Shown piece after piece: positions 47,901 to 58,839 of a DNA stretch of 64,000 nucleotides. Under the pieces are notes generated by a model that saw nothing but the letters and a program-made list of their open reading frames with translations, was not told the DNA's origin and ran no database searches. The translations under genes were made by a program, and so were the position numbers. Location of the stretch: the NCBI RefSeq assembly GCF_964340395.1, contig NC_135560.1:20081675-20145674 (forward strand). The letters run 5' to 3'. The stretch is from Glandiceps talaboti. Taxonomy: Eukaryota; Hemichordata; Enteropneusta; Spengelidae. Position 1 is the stretch's first letter, and the number at the start of each line of letters is the position of its first letter.

Positions 47901-48099
47901 GAACAGTGCACTGGAGTAATTGTCATTTTCTGTCCTCTCTGAACAGTGCACTGGAATAATTGTCATTTGCTGTCCTCTCTGAACAGTGCACTGGAGTAAC
48001 TGTCATTTGCTGTCCTCTCTGAACAGTGCACTGGAGTAATTGTCATTTTCTGTCGTCTCGATCTGAACAGTGCACTGGAGTAATTGTCATTTTCTGCAA
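47901..48099 (+). repeat. 40-bp tandem repeat, five copies
   Basis: The unit starts gaacagtgcactgga(g/a)taa, followed by tgtcatttt/gctgtcctctct. Starts are at 47901, 47941, 47981, 48021 and 48065. The last step is 44 bp because of four extra bases. Each unit holds the near-palindrome cagtgcactg. Confidence 0.97.
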
Positions 48100-48556
48100 C
48101 CCGTTGATAATTAAATCATAATGTACTACTCAACTCTTGAAAAATGTAATCAAAAGAGATGACACTTTTTCTCCATGTCTGAATATTGTTAGTTCCAACT
48201 TAACATTTTTATTGAACACTCCTCAGTCAAAACTTGGCACCTTTGATTTAAAATATCCCCTATAATTTGAAAGTTGAACCCCACTCATCTAAACTTCTCT
48301 CGAGACTATATATTAAGTAGCTATTATCAATGTGATATTTGTTGTCGAACAAGTTATTTGGAATACAGACAAGTTCATACAAAAAAAAAAGCTTTCAAAA
48401 TCTGTGGGATGTCTGGTTGTGAAAGTTTCTATGGTACGTTAGGGGGATGTATCGAGTCAACAGCATGACTATTTTCGAACTCTAGGGGGCACCATACAAA
48501 TGATACTTTCTTACAGGGGACAAGTGAAATGAAGACGCACAAAAACTTCTTTCAGT

Positions 48557-49155
48557 ACGAGTATAAAGTTGGCATCAGATTCAGATTCAGATTCAGCTAG
48601 CGTCATATTGAGCGTCAGATTCAGCGTCAGATAGCGTCAGATAGCCCGGATCCGAAGACACCCGACGGACTCAATCAAAACTGAAATAATACCGTTGAGA
48701 CTACAGGGAAAGATTCTGCTTCACAACCTTTTGATGGAAGATGGAATGTCTCTGCTCGCACAATTTTTAAATTTTAAATTCAAATTTTAAAAAATGACAA
48801 CATATTACGTACGTAATTAACTTAGCTTTTACTGACACCATGTACATTATTGGCAAAACGTATCAACCAACGAACATACAGTGGCTGAACTTGGGACTAT
48901 CAATGTGTCGGTTGCAAGTATTTCAACTCCATTTCACATATTTTTCCCAAATAAAAATTGTGCAAGCAGAGACATTCCAACTTCCATCAAAAGGCTGTGA
49001 AGCGGAATCTTTCCCTGTAGTCTCAACAGTATTTTTTCAGGTTTGATTGAGTCCGTCGGGTGTCTTCGGATCTGACGCTATCTGACGCTGAATCTGACGC
49101 TCAATATGATGCTAGCTGAAGCTGAATCTGAATCTGACGCCAACTTTATACTCGT
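48557..49155. mobile_element. Long-TIR fold-back element, Mutator-like, 599 bp
   Basis: The terminal inverted repeats are about 205 bp (48557-48768 and 48953-49155) and near-identical. The ends are ACGAGTATAAAGTTGGC and GCCAACTTTATACTCGT. A perfect 9-bp target duplication, tctttcagt, flanks it at 48548-48556 and 49156-49164. Long TIRs plus 9-bp targets fit Mutator-like non-autonomous elements. The arms carry cagattcag and gcgtcagat sub-repeats. The roughly 185-bp loop has no transposase. Confidence 0.85.
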
Positions 49156-50344
49156 TCTTTCAGTGCAGAAGGGTTTGTAGGTTTGTTTGTTCAAAACCAC
49201 AAACTTACAAATCTCCAGTTGTTCTTGAAACCAGAGCTGGAGATGAGTCAATATTATGCCACTAAAACTTGCTGCTTGGAATACCATTCCACCCAAGTCA
49301 TTCCTCTTACTTTGTGAATAGTATTACCATTATTCACTGTTTTTAGTTTTTATTTGTCAGCAAGGTTTGACAGAAATGTGAAATTGCACCAAGTACTTGT
49401 GACATATTGTGTCTGTATCTAAAAATAATTTTTATGTACCGTACATTATCTTAGATATTGAAATACTGTCAAAAAATTCCCCAGTACAATTGATGTCATT
49501 AAGAGCTTCTACTTTCAATTTATGTCCATCACCATGTAGCTCCCTAAGACCTGTAAGTTACAGGCATAAATGTCAAAATCACTTGCCAATGCAATGGTTA
49601 TAAGCAGGTGAAGGATCAGCTGGGGCTTGATCATATTTCATAACATTTATCAACACATATTTTTGGGATGAATGGAATTTTCAATCGATCACTGTCTCGT
49701 ATCTCTCTGCAAGTTCAGGCAGGTTGAATCCATTAAGAGTTTTGTCGCATATAGTTTGCCAAACATAACAACTTTATGGTGGAAAAAACACAGTTCACAT
49801 TGTTGAACCCTAAGACAGCCACTGTTGACTTTCAAAATATTTGTTGTATTAAATGTCATAATGATAAAATATTATTTAATTTTTCATGAAATATTACATC
49901 AGTATGAAGGCCATTCTGATCTCAATAGGATTAAATTGTGATGTCATTACAAGATGTATGGCAAAGTGGAATCAGACAACAATGTTAGTTTTATGTAACA
50001 CTCAAAGTGCTATAGACTTATTACATCCACCTCCCTTTGATTGCACATGTGTGCATAGTCTTTCCTCTAAAACTCTGTCTAAATTGATCAGCAGTTTGAA
50101 ACCAGTTTCTGTCCCCATGAGAAAACCGAAAAATTTATTTGAATCAATTCACTTTTTGCCTTTGCATAGGTTTCAAATGAATTTATTTTGAAACGGTTCT
50201 AAACCATTCCCAGAGGTCGTTTCACAACAATTCAACTAAATCAGTTCAAAACCACCCCTTCAGTTGGTTCAAACCACTACCTGAGGTGATTCAATCCCCC
50301 CCACTCCCCACCCCAACCCCCAAGTTGGTTCAAAACCACGTCCC

Positions 50345-50560
50345 CATAAGTTGGTTAAAAGCCACACTTTGAGTTGGTTTAACCCTTCCCCTCCCTTGAG
50401 TTGGTTCAACCCTCCCCCCTCCCTTGAGTTGGTTCAACCCTCCCCCCTCCCTTGAGTTGCTTCAACCCTTCCCCTCCCTTGAGTTGCTTCAACCCCTCCC
50501 CTCCCTTGAGTTGGTTCAATTCCTCTCCTCCCTTGAGTTGGTTCAAAACCACCCTCCTGT
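50345..50560 (+). repeat. 27- to 28-bp tandem repeat with G-rich complement
   Basis: About seven units of ttgagttggttcaaccctcc plus a cccctccc tail. On the minus strand the best units read GGGAGGGGGGAGGG, four guanine triplets in a row. Flanking DNA (50215-50345 and 50560-50600) repeats gttggttcaa more loosely. Confidence 0.95.
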
Positions 50561-51245
50561 GGTGGTGTGTCTCAAAAAGATTCAACTCAATTGATTCAAA
50601 CCAGTTTTAGTGCATGTGGGGACAGGAAAACCAACTTTGATTTGGATTTTGGAACCAATTCAACATTCCATGTCAGGACTGAGCTGAAGACTGACTTAGA
50701 AGGACAACCAGTCTGACAGTGTCCAAAACCATAAAACTATTAGTTTACAATAAATATATATCACAAGGTTAAATATGTAAGAAACACTGATAAGAAGCTT
50801 GGAAGGTTGTTGACAATTAATGACAGGATGTCATTAACATATGATATGTATGTTATTACTCATTTTTATGTACAGTTGAGGTCAATCTAATTTGTTCTGA
50901 TGGCTCCACAAAGTCCCATGAGGCTAACAAAAATGAAATTTTACAGACACAAAAATTCCTATATATCACTAATTAGCAAATTAGGTAGTTTAGCTTGACA
51001 CATAAACTGTAAGAAACAGAAAGTAATCCCTGATAGTGAATAGTAACTACTCTGGCCTTCTTCAGCCTCATTAAAAACTTTCTTCAGGGAACATCAATTT
51101 GAAGGATGTTGCCATCATAACAGATAAATGTTGAAACATCAGAATTTCTTACATAACCTTGAACATTAATTCAATCAAAAACATTACCAATCATTAGTAT
51201 ATTAGCTATATGTAGTCTAGTTTGTACAAGTTTTGACATTTATTT

Positions 51246-51593
51246 TTAAAGTGTGGCCATATGGATAAGGACTGGGTATTTATTTTGGATTTTCAATTTA
51301 TAAAACAATTTTATCATGGCTTCCTACTTGAAAAAATCAATGTGAAAAACACATATGCCAAACTCTATTTTTGTAACCCAATACTTTACAAAAAGCTAAA
51401 AAATATGTACGTATAATAACAAACATTTTACATATTTATCAGTCTTTTGTAATTTATTGAGTTACAAACAAGGACTTATTATATGTTGTTTGACATTGGT
51501 TTTTCAAGTAGGAAACCATGATAAAATTGTATATTAATATGAAGTAAAAATCCAAAATAAATACCCAATCGTCATCCATAATGGCCACTTTAA
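51246..51593. mobile_element. Fold-back element with arms of about 105 bp
   Basis: The left arm starts TTAAAGTGTGGCCATATGG. The complement of the right end reads TTAAAGTGGCCATTATGG. Both arms continue through tgggtatttattttggattt, attttatcatgg and tcctacttgaaaaa. The spacer is about 130 bp. A lone arm is at 6175-6240. No clear target duplication is seen, so the class is unassigned. Confidence 0.7.
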
Positions 51594-51844
51594 TACTATA
51601 ATAATAAATATGAATTTTAATCAAGTTGTGAACTGTCAGTGTTATGTGAGAAATTTTGATGTCTCTCAAAACAAAGTGGTCTGTCAAGCTCTCTTGTAAT
51701 TCCTTTGATGGAACAAGAATCATTATCTACACCACTTCATTTGATACGAAAATGGTAAAACAGCCACAAGACCTAACATTCTCCCTACTTGGTCTCTAAC
51801 TGTCAACTTCAAAAGATGTTACCATCTGTGTGCCCTCTTGAGAA

Positions 51845-51968
51845 GAACTTCTAGAATTGTACTGGTGATGGGAAAAAGGTTGTAATACGACAGTCTGCAC
51901 AATTCTACTAATTGTACTGGTGATGTGAGAAAGGTTGTAAAATGACGGTCTGCATAATTCTAGAATTG
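51845..51968 (+). repeat. 59-bp tandem duplication, two copies
   Basis: Both copies hold attgtactggtgatg, gaaaaaggttgtaa / gagaaaggttgtaa and a(c/t)gac(a/g)gtctgca(c/t)aattct. Confidence 0.9.
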
Positions 51969-51999
51969 AACTCATATAAATACATCTGTACATATTCTA

Positions 52000-54900
52000 C
52001 ATATCTGAACAGCAAACTGACACCATCAAATTCAGTACATATGTATTTAATACTGAGTTGGAAACAGGCCAGGATTCATTCCTGCCAAGGTTTTGGAGGA
52101 CATGTTCATCACTAAAAGAATTCTCATCATTTTTAAAAGTGACATCTTAGCTATTTTTTTCAACAACATTTCCCTCTGTCTGTGGGAACTTCTGCTCGGT
52201 TGTTCATCTCAACGAAGGCACGTTTACATATTGGCTTCATTTCAAGTAGGCTAGCTGACGTACGTTATCACCCACCATTGTGATCAATCAGTTTGAGGGC
52301 GTTTTTTTCAAACCAATAAGTTTGTGTCTACAATTTGCAAACCACATAAATCAGTTGCCGTTGATAGCATTACAAGCAGTTAGTGAGACAGCAAAAGTAA
52401 GACAGCGTAGCAAAAATCACAGATTGCAATGTAAACAGGCTTGAGCAGTCAAAGAATGAGGAATATGAAAGACATAGTATTGACAGACATATAAAAGAAT
52501 GATGTGGAACTCAGTTCAGATGAATAATTGCCATGTGGACTTTATTTGGGAAGATAGCTCACAAAGTATGTACAAACTTCATAATAGAAAACTTATGTCC
52601 CTTAGTTCACTTCCTGTGATCTTTCTCGGCAAAATGCCAGTGGGAAAATTACAAAATATATCACACAAACAATAAATTAACTTATAACAAATGTTAATGA
52701 TGAGTTCAATCTAACTTTCTTGTTAGCCAAAGTAACTTTACTGCTGTCACATAAAAAGTGCCGTGCACATGTTCTATCAATACTGCAAAGGGGCCTTAGC
52801 TTTCACAATGATGTAACTATATGTGTAGTGCACCAATCAAATACACATTTAATACTGGTATATACAATATTCACCCCAAAGACTGAAGTATCATGCATTG
52901 TTCTCTGATTGATGTTAATTTTAAATTTGTTAGTTTTCAATATTTTTGTGCATAGTGAAAATATTAATGTCATAGTGATCTCCCTATTAACAAAATAACA
53001 AGGGCTAAGCCTTCATGTAATTTTGTGAATAATTTCATTTTGTAAGTATACCCACAAGATAGAGCAAAACTCATACTACAAATCATGTCTTTTCATATCA
53101 AAATGGTATGAAGATAGCAACTTGGCTGCTAACACACTGGACAATCGCGTTTAGTTCAGTGTGAAATTTGACATCTACTTTGTAAGATGCCTGGATTGAT
53201 AACTTGTATGAAAGTTGTATCAATCATATAAGATATTGGGTTCTTTTGATCAATACCATCTTAATCTACATCTACCTGTGGTATCAAATCATCTACTGTA
53301 TTTACCCCAACGTACAGAGAGATCTTGAGATTCAGTGCCACAAAAAGGAAAGAGAGATTTTGAGATTTGATGCCACAGATAGCACAGATAGCACTACTAA
53401 TACCGTCTATGATGAGACTTTAGGTTGTAACAATCCATGACATTTACAGTATGAGTAAATCACTCAAACTCTCAACAACAACAACACCATTAACTCATTT
53501 CCTTTTCCAGAACAATAGAAAGTGGCTCTTAGAACTTATATTTACAACAAGGAAGTGTAAATTTACGGTAAGATGAAGTAATGCTAGTGCTCTTCTAGAA
53601 AGGAACTACTATAACAACCATTTAACCCTCTTAGAGTAAACAGACACTTTTTATCATATAATAGAATTTTTGTGATGCTGACTTCCGTTCTGTCTTTGGT
53701 TACCTCACCAGCAAACAATTTTCTCACAGTCAAGAAATATCTTTTTCTCTTCATGTCTAGCTTTTACAACTTCCTTTCTCAAATTAGAAGTTGAGATCAC
53801 GATAAACTTTACCCCAGTCAGTGTTAATGTTTGGGGACCAGTTCTCCAGAGTGAGTCATAATGGCTTGACAGATGAGGTAGACAACTTTTCAAATGTAAT
53901 TGCTTGGAAAGTTTCAAGTGCTGCCATTCATCACGGTGTTGTACTGTTCCAAATGCAAACAGCTCTTTAAATGTACAAGTAACAAAACAAGTGAGATGTC
54001 AATGACTTAGTCTGCAATTTTACCACAAGAGGGTTAAGAGACAGGTAACAATGTACTTGATAGTTATTTAGAGACCGGGATGGGAATATGTTTGGCAGAT
54101 GTTCTGACACCACTTTTACTAAATGATATTCATACTGGATAGCATTTTTATAAATTTGTCTCCCAAGAAGTCCAGTGAGGGCTGATCCTCAAAGTTAATG
54201 CAGGAGGTTACTTGGAGTGACTGAGGAAAACCTACACTGTTCATTAGCATTAACTGAATGACACTTACAGCATGGCTAATCAAACCAAGACTAAGGCTGG
54301 AACCTCAACTGCATTGTAATAGGCAAATGGTTTAACCACTCAACCACAAACCACCCGTAAAATAAAATAAAATGGTTAGATTTTAAGTGTGATATCCCAG
54401 AAACTTGTTTTGGTCTTTAACTATTTCAAGAAGCTGAGACCAAGCCCAGTCTCTGGGATAGCTTCTTGAGATATTTAAACCATGCAAGACAACTCTTGGA
54501 GCTAGTCTAGTTCCTGACGACCATATTCTGAATTTACACTATGTTATCTTCATACATTACATCTAGTCACTCTCGTTATGCAAGCACAGAATTCTGTGCT
54601 CCCTCTGTGATGTTGTCACGTCCCCATGTGATTTTAGATTAAGCAGACTGGAGGTGAAGCATGTGGAGTTTGGTTGGAAATTTGCATATCATATTAGTCC
54701 TTAGATAGTACCAATGAATATTAATGATCGATGACGACAGCCTGTCAATTTGTGATAGATTTTTGTCATAAACCACAGTCTCCTTTACAACACCATTCAA
54801 CATGCACCACCTACTATTTCGCAGTGTCGCGGAAGAAATAACAGCTCTGGTTTGTGAGAATACTGCTACAGAACAGCTGATGATGTAAAAATTGTAATCA

Positions 54901-55590
54901 ATGTACATGTTGTAAGTCAGTGCTAAATTATGTTACAATAAGATACAATATGATATCTCTTAGTACCAGATAAAAAAGAAAAAATGACATCACAAACGTA
55001 AATACATACGAAGCAAAAGAATCAGAATGGATAACATAAATTATATTTGGACACTGCAGGGTACATGTATAAAGTGGTAAAAGTAGTATTATAAAAAAAA
55101 ACTACACATGGTACAGCACGTAAAAAGTTTGTTTAGGAAACAAACATTGAAAGATTATCTCATGAAAGCGTTCAAGTGATGTAAAATAGTATTTCTCATA
55201 TCAACAATCATGCAGTAAAATATTCTCCCACTGTGATATTTTAAAGAGGTCGGAAGCACCCCTACTCGGATTCTTCTTCAAGATATTTTACCTCACAGTG
55301 TCAGGAAATAAAATCTGTTTTTATTAGCACCTCTTAAACACCAACTGTTTACTTGAAAGACATGTCTTTACCACAACATTACACAAAAATTTAATCAAAA
55401 ACATGTCTGTTGAAAACCATTAATCTTGGTATGAGTATTGACGTACTTAATTAGCATAAATCATGGTGATGATTGGTGCGTATGATCCTTTATTATCAGG
55501 AATGCATCAGCATATAATATTACCACTTTTGAGAAGTAGGATACCTTCCACTGTTTTGTGGTATTATAAATGTATTGAGTTACCAATGGT
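52000..55590. other. Intergenic stretch without recognised genes
   Basis: No exon with family resemblance was seen on either strand. A small duplication, agagatttgagatt-type, at 53315-53375 recurs once at 56110-56133. Confidence 0.4.
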
Positions 55591-55669
55591 GTGATTTTTA
55601 GGTACTACTTTCATTAATATGTATAGCTAGCCAAGAGACTTGTCGTGGTACATTTATGTCAGGCCAAGC

Positions 55670-55985
55670 TCCCAGGGGTGATACCAGTGGCCAACATTGG
55701 TAGGGGTGTGTGGCCAGTGCTGGAAACCCCAGGCCCCATTTTAGATCAACTTTGACCAAAAATAAATTCTCCATTTTTAGACCATTACAGGTTTTTAAAA
55801 TATGAAAGTTTAGACCCAATAGGAGGCAACATTTTTGGGCAAAGTGGACCCTATTTTAGACTCTTCAGCTCAAAAAAAAAAAAAAGATCCCATTTAGACC
55901 AAAGGGCTAGAGAACGCACCCCAAAGGTGGCACATATACGTATACTCAAATAAGGGGATTAGCCACCACCCCCCCCCCCTCCCCC
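55670..55985 (-). repeat. Array of TCTAAAATGGGGTC-like motifs with poly-C end
   Basis: On the minus strand the motif gtctaaa followed by a G-rich or AT-rich block appears five times between 55915 and 55735. Examples are ggtctaaatgggatc, agtctaaaatagggtcc and gatctaaaatggggcc. At the plus-strand right end lies C11 followed by tC5 (55969-55985). Confidence 0.6.
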
Positions 55986-57639
55986 AGCCTACCTATCAAG
56001 ACACTGTGACCATGACGGGTACTCAGGACTACCATACAGCATATTGGCTAGCTACTAAAACAATATCATCATTAGACAAGATCACAATGGTCACTGGTGA
56101 TGGTCACCCTGAGAGATTTTGAGATTTGATGCAGGGATAGTTCTAGACTACTAGTGAAAACACCAGGTGTACACATCTGTTATTAAAGTAAATGGAAAGT
56201 TATTTTCTCATTTGTTTTTAATTGAAGAAATTTATTATTCATCCATCGTACTCTGCGCCCATATCATACATTAGACTGTTACGATTTTTCTGTCAGTTTT
56301 AGTGGAAATTGACATATTACACTTTGAATTCAGTAGCATTCTGATAAGAATTTAGGATTGTATTGACTGCATGATGCAACAGAAAAGAGAAATCTAGTTA
56401 AAGCTTGAACACTGTGATATACATTCAGCCATAATTCTACACTGTAGTTTGACACCCTGATAAAATGTTTGGGGGACTGGAAAGTTTTCCCTACTCCAGT
56501 GCCCAGTGAGGGATTCATCTTTTCTTTTTATCGGGAAACTATTTTCCGTTCATATGATATCTGTTTAATTTTTAATAGTTTGTGATTTCATTAAAAGACC
56601 TTGACCATATGAAGTTACTTTCTCACCCAATAACATCCCAAAATTGAAGACCAAATATTTACCTTTTTGTAGACCAAATGTTTGTAAGAATTCACCCTAC
56701 CTTTTTTGTGCCTTCTATCAAAATAATGAAATTCATATCACTAATCTTCACAGATCACTCTCTGGAAATCAACTTATGGCAACACGGTCAATAAATTTTA
56801 ATAACCATAAAAAAATTATAATTAATTTTTCTCGTATAATTAGCAGTATTCAAGTAACACAACGTGAGTGTATGTACATGTATGATGTATACTTCCACAA
56901 CCTACTTTTGATGACGTATAGGGTCACCTAGAGAAATGCTTATAGTGAGCTGCACTATAGAAACAAACAAGTTTTATGACTATAGTATAGCTCCTTGTCT
57001 TCCACTCAACATTAGTATTATAATTTATAACACAGTGGTCAAATAGGAAAACAGTTATCACCATACAGAACATATTTACAACAACTTTTGATTATTTCCA
57101 TGTTTTCGACAGGCCTACTACTTGGTATAAATTTCCTTCATTAAGCTGTCAGTCAACTATGTGGGGGTACTATGAAGTAGTGGAGGATGATGAAACCATG
57201 CAGTGTGTACTGGCAATAACTTTAATGGCCCTAACCTGCCCTTATTCCCTCATGCCTTGACATTTCAAAATAAACTTCACGTCAAGATTACGGCAACATA
57301 TTTACTTTCATATCATAATATAGGAATGTGCAGTCTCTTTAAAAATAGAAGAGATTTTTAAGAGTTCAACATTCATCAATAAATGGATTCGGAACATCGT
57401 TCACTTTTGACATCACCACCTGTGTAATTGAAAGTGACAGAGAACTATGAATAAATATAATGCTCAGATTTCTGTATTTCCTAGAAGTGGCAGTGTGTGT
57501 TAGCAGTCTTAGATAGATATAATAACCTTGATATATGTTACACACAGTTTGATTGGATAATATGCTATGACATACTTTGCCATATATTACCTCATGGTAG
57601 AGCTAAGACCATACATTTTTGCAGCATAGACATTGTATA

Positions 57640-57912
57640 TATTTCATTTTCAGCCTTACAGGGTATACTCTACTATTACTAGCCTGACTGTGTATATTTC
57701 ATCTTCTGGGTATATAATAGCTTGGCTGTGTATATTTCATCTTCAGGGTACATACAACCTGACTGTGTATATTTCATCTTCTGGGTATATAATAGCTTGG
57801 CTGTGTATATTTCATCTTCTGGGTATATAATAGCTTGGCTGTGTATATTTCATCTTCAGGGTACATACTAACCTGACTGCGTATATTTCATCTTCAGGGT
57901 ATATACTAACCA
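57640..57912 (+). repeat. 38-bp tandem repeat in two alternating types
   Basis: Copies of tgtatatttcatctt begin at 57691, 57729, 57766, 57804, 57842 and 57880, a 37- to 38-bp step. They continue either as ctgggtatataatagcttgg or as cagggtacatacaacctgac. Confidence 0.95.
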
Positions 57913-58394
57913 TGTATATGTTATTTATGCAGTCACATCACCTGTTCTCCATCAAGCCATGAAAATCTACCTTCTACATGAGTTGACAGTTTTTAGTGGG
58001 ATTGCCCATCAACACAGGATGGAATAACTCACCCCTACTCTGCCCATCAATAAATTAATAAAGGAATGTACAATGTCATATTGATTTTCCAAATTTCCCT
58101 CACTGTGTTTAACAAAGTTAAAAATCTTTATTAACAACAACACTAAAGATATAACTTTTGTATATTTTCATTCAAAAGTGGGCATCAACATAGATTTTTT
58201 TTCTTTTATACACTGAAAATATGGAAATATATAGATTTAAGGGTACTAACATTTCATAACTCTTAGACATGCATTCACAACATGCAATCATGACAGTTAC
58301 ACTTTAAGCTTTCTGGATTTTGGCACTATACAAATTTTTACTTAATCTTATCTAAACTTGCCATTGAATGATTTTGTAGAAATTATGTTATTTT

Positions 58395-58835
58395 AACCCA
58401 ATCACTGATGATATCCAATCAGTGCACCCACAGGCTGAAGTGTCATATTCTCATTAATTAGCATATTCATAATCAAATCACTGATGATATCCAATCAGTG
58501 TACCTACAGGCTGAAGTGTCACATTCTCATTAATTACCATATTCATAATCAAATCACTGATGATGTCCAATCAGTGCACCTACAGGCTGAAGTGTCACAT
58601 ACTGATTAGCATATTCATAATCAAATCACTGATGATATCCAATCAGTGCACCCATAGGCTGAAGTGTCACATACTCATTAGCATATTCATAATCAAATCA
58701 CTGATGATATCCAATCAGTGCACCTACAGCCAGAAGTGTCACATACTCATTAGCATATTCATAATCAAATGACTGATGATATCCAATCAGTGCACCCAGG
58801 CTGAAATGTCACATTCTCATTAGCATATTCATAAA
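58395..58835 (+). repeat. 72- to 79-bp tandem repeat, six copies, hairpin in each
   Basis: Each unit has CACTGATGATATCCAATCAG followed by tg, then cacc(c/t)a(c/t)agg, ctgaagtgtcacat(t/a), ctcatta and gcatattcataatcaaat. CACTGAT and ATCAGTG form a 7-bp stem with an 8-base loop in all but the last copy, where the first base is changed. Confidence 0.96.
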
Positions 58836-58839
58836 GTCA

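Noticed and set aside
49886-50191. 101-codon plus-strand open frame
   Set aside because: It runs into the degenerate gttggttcaa repeat and has no recognisable domain.
58395-58835. Array of hairpins resembling an integron or CRISPR repeat set
   Set aside because: The sequence between hairpins is itself repeated, so it is an ordinary tandem repeat.
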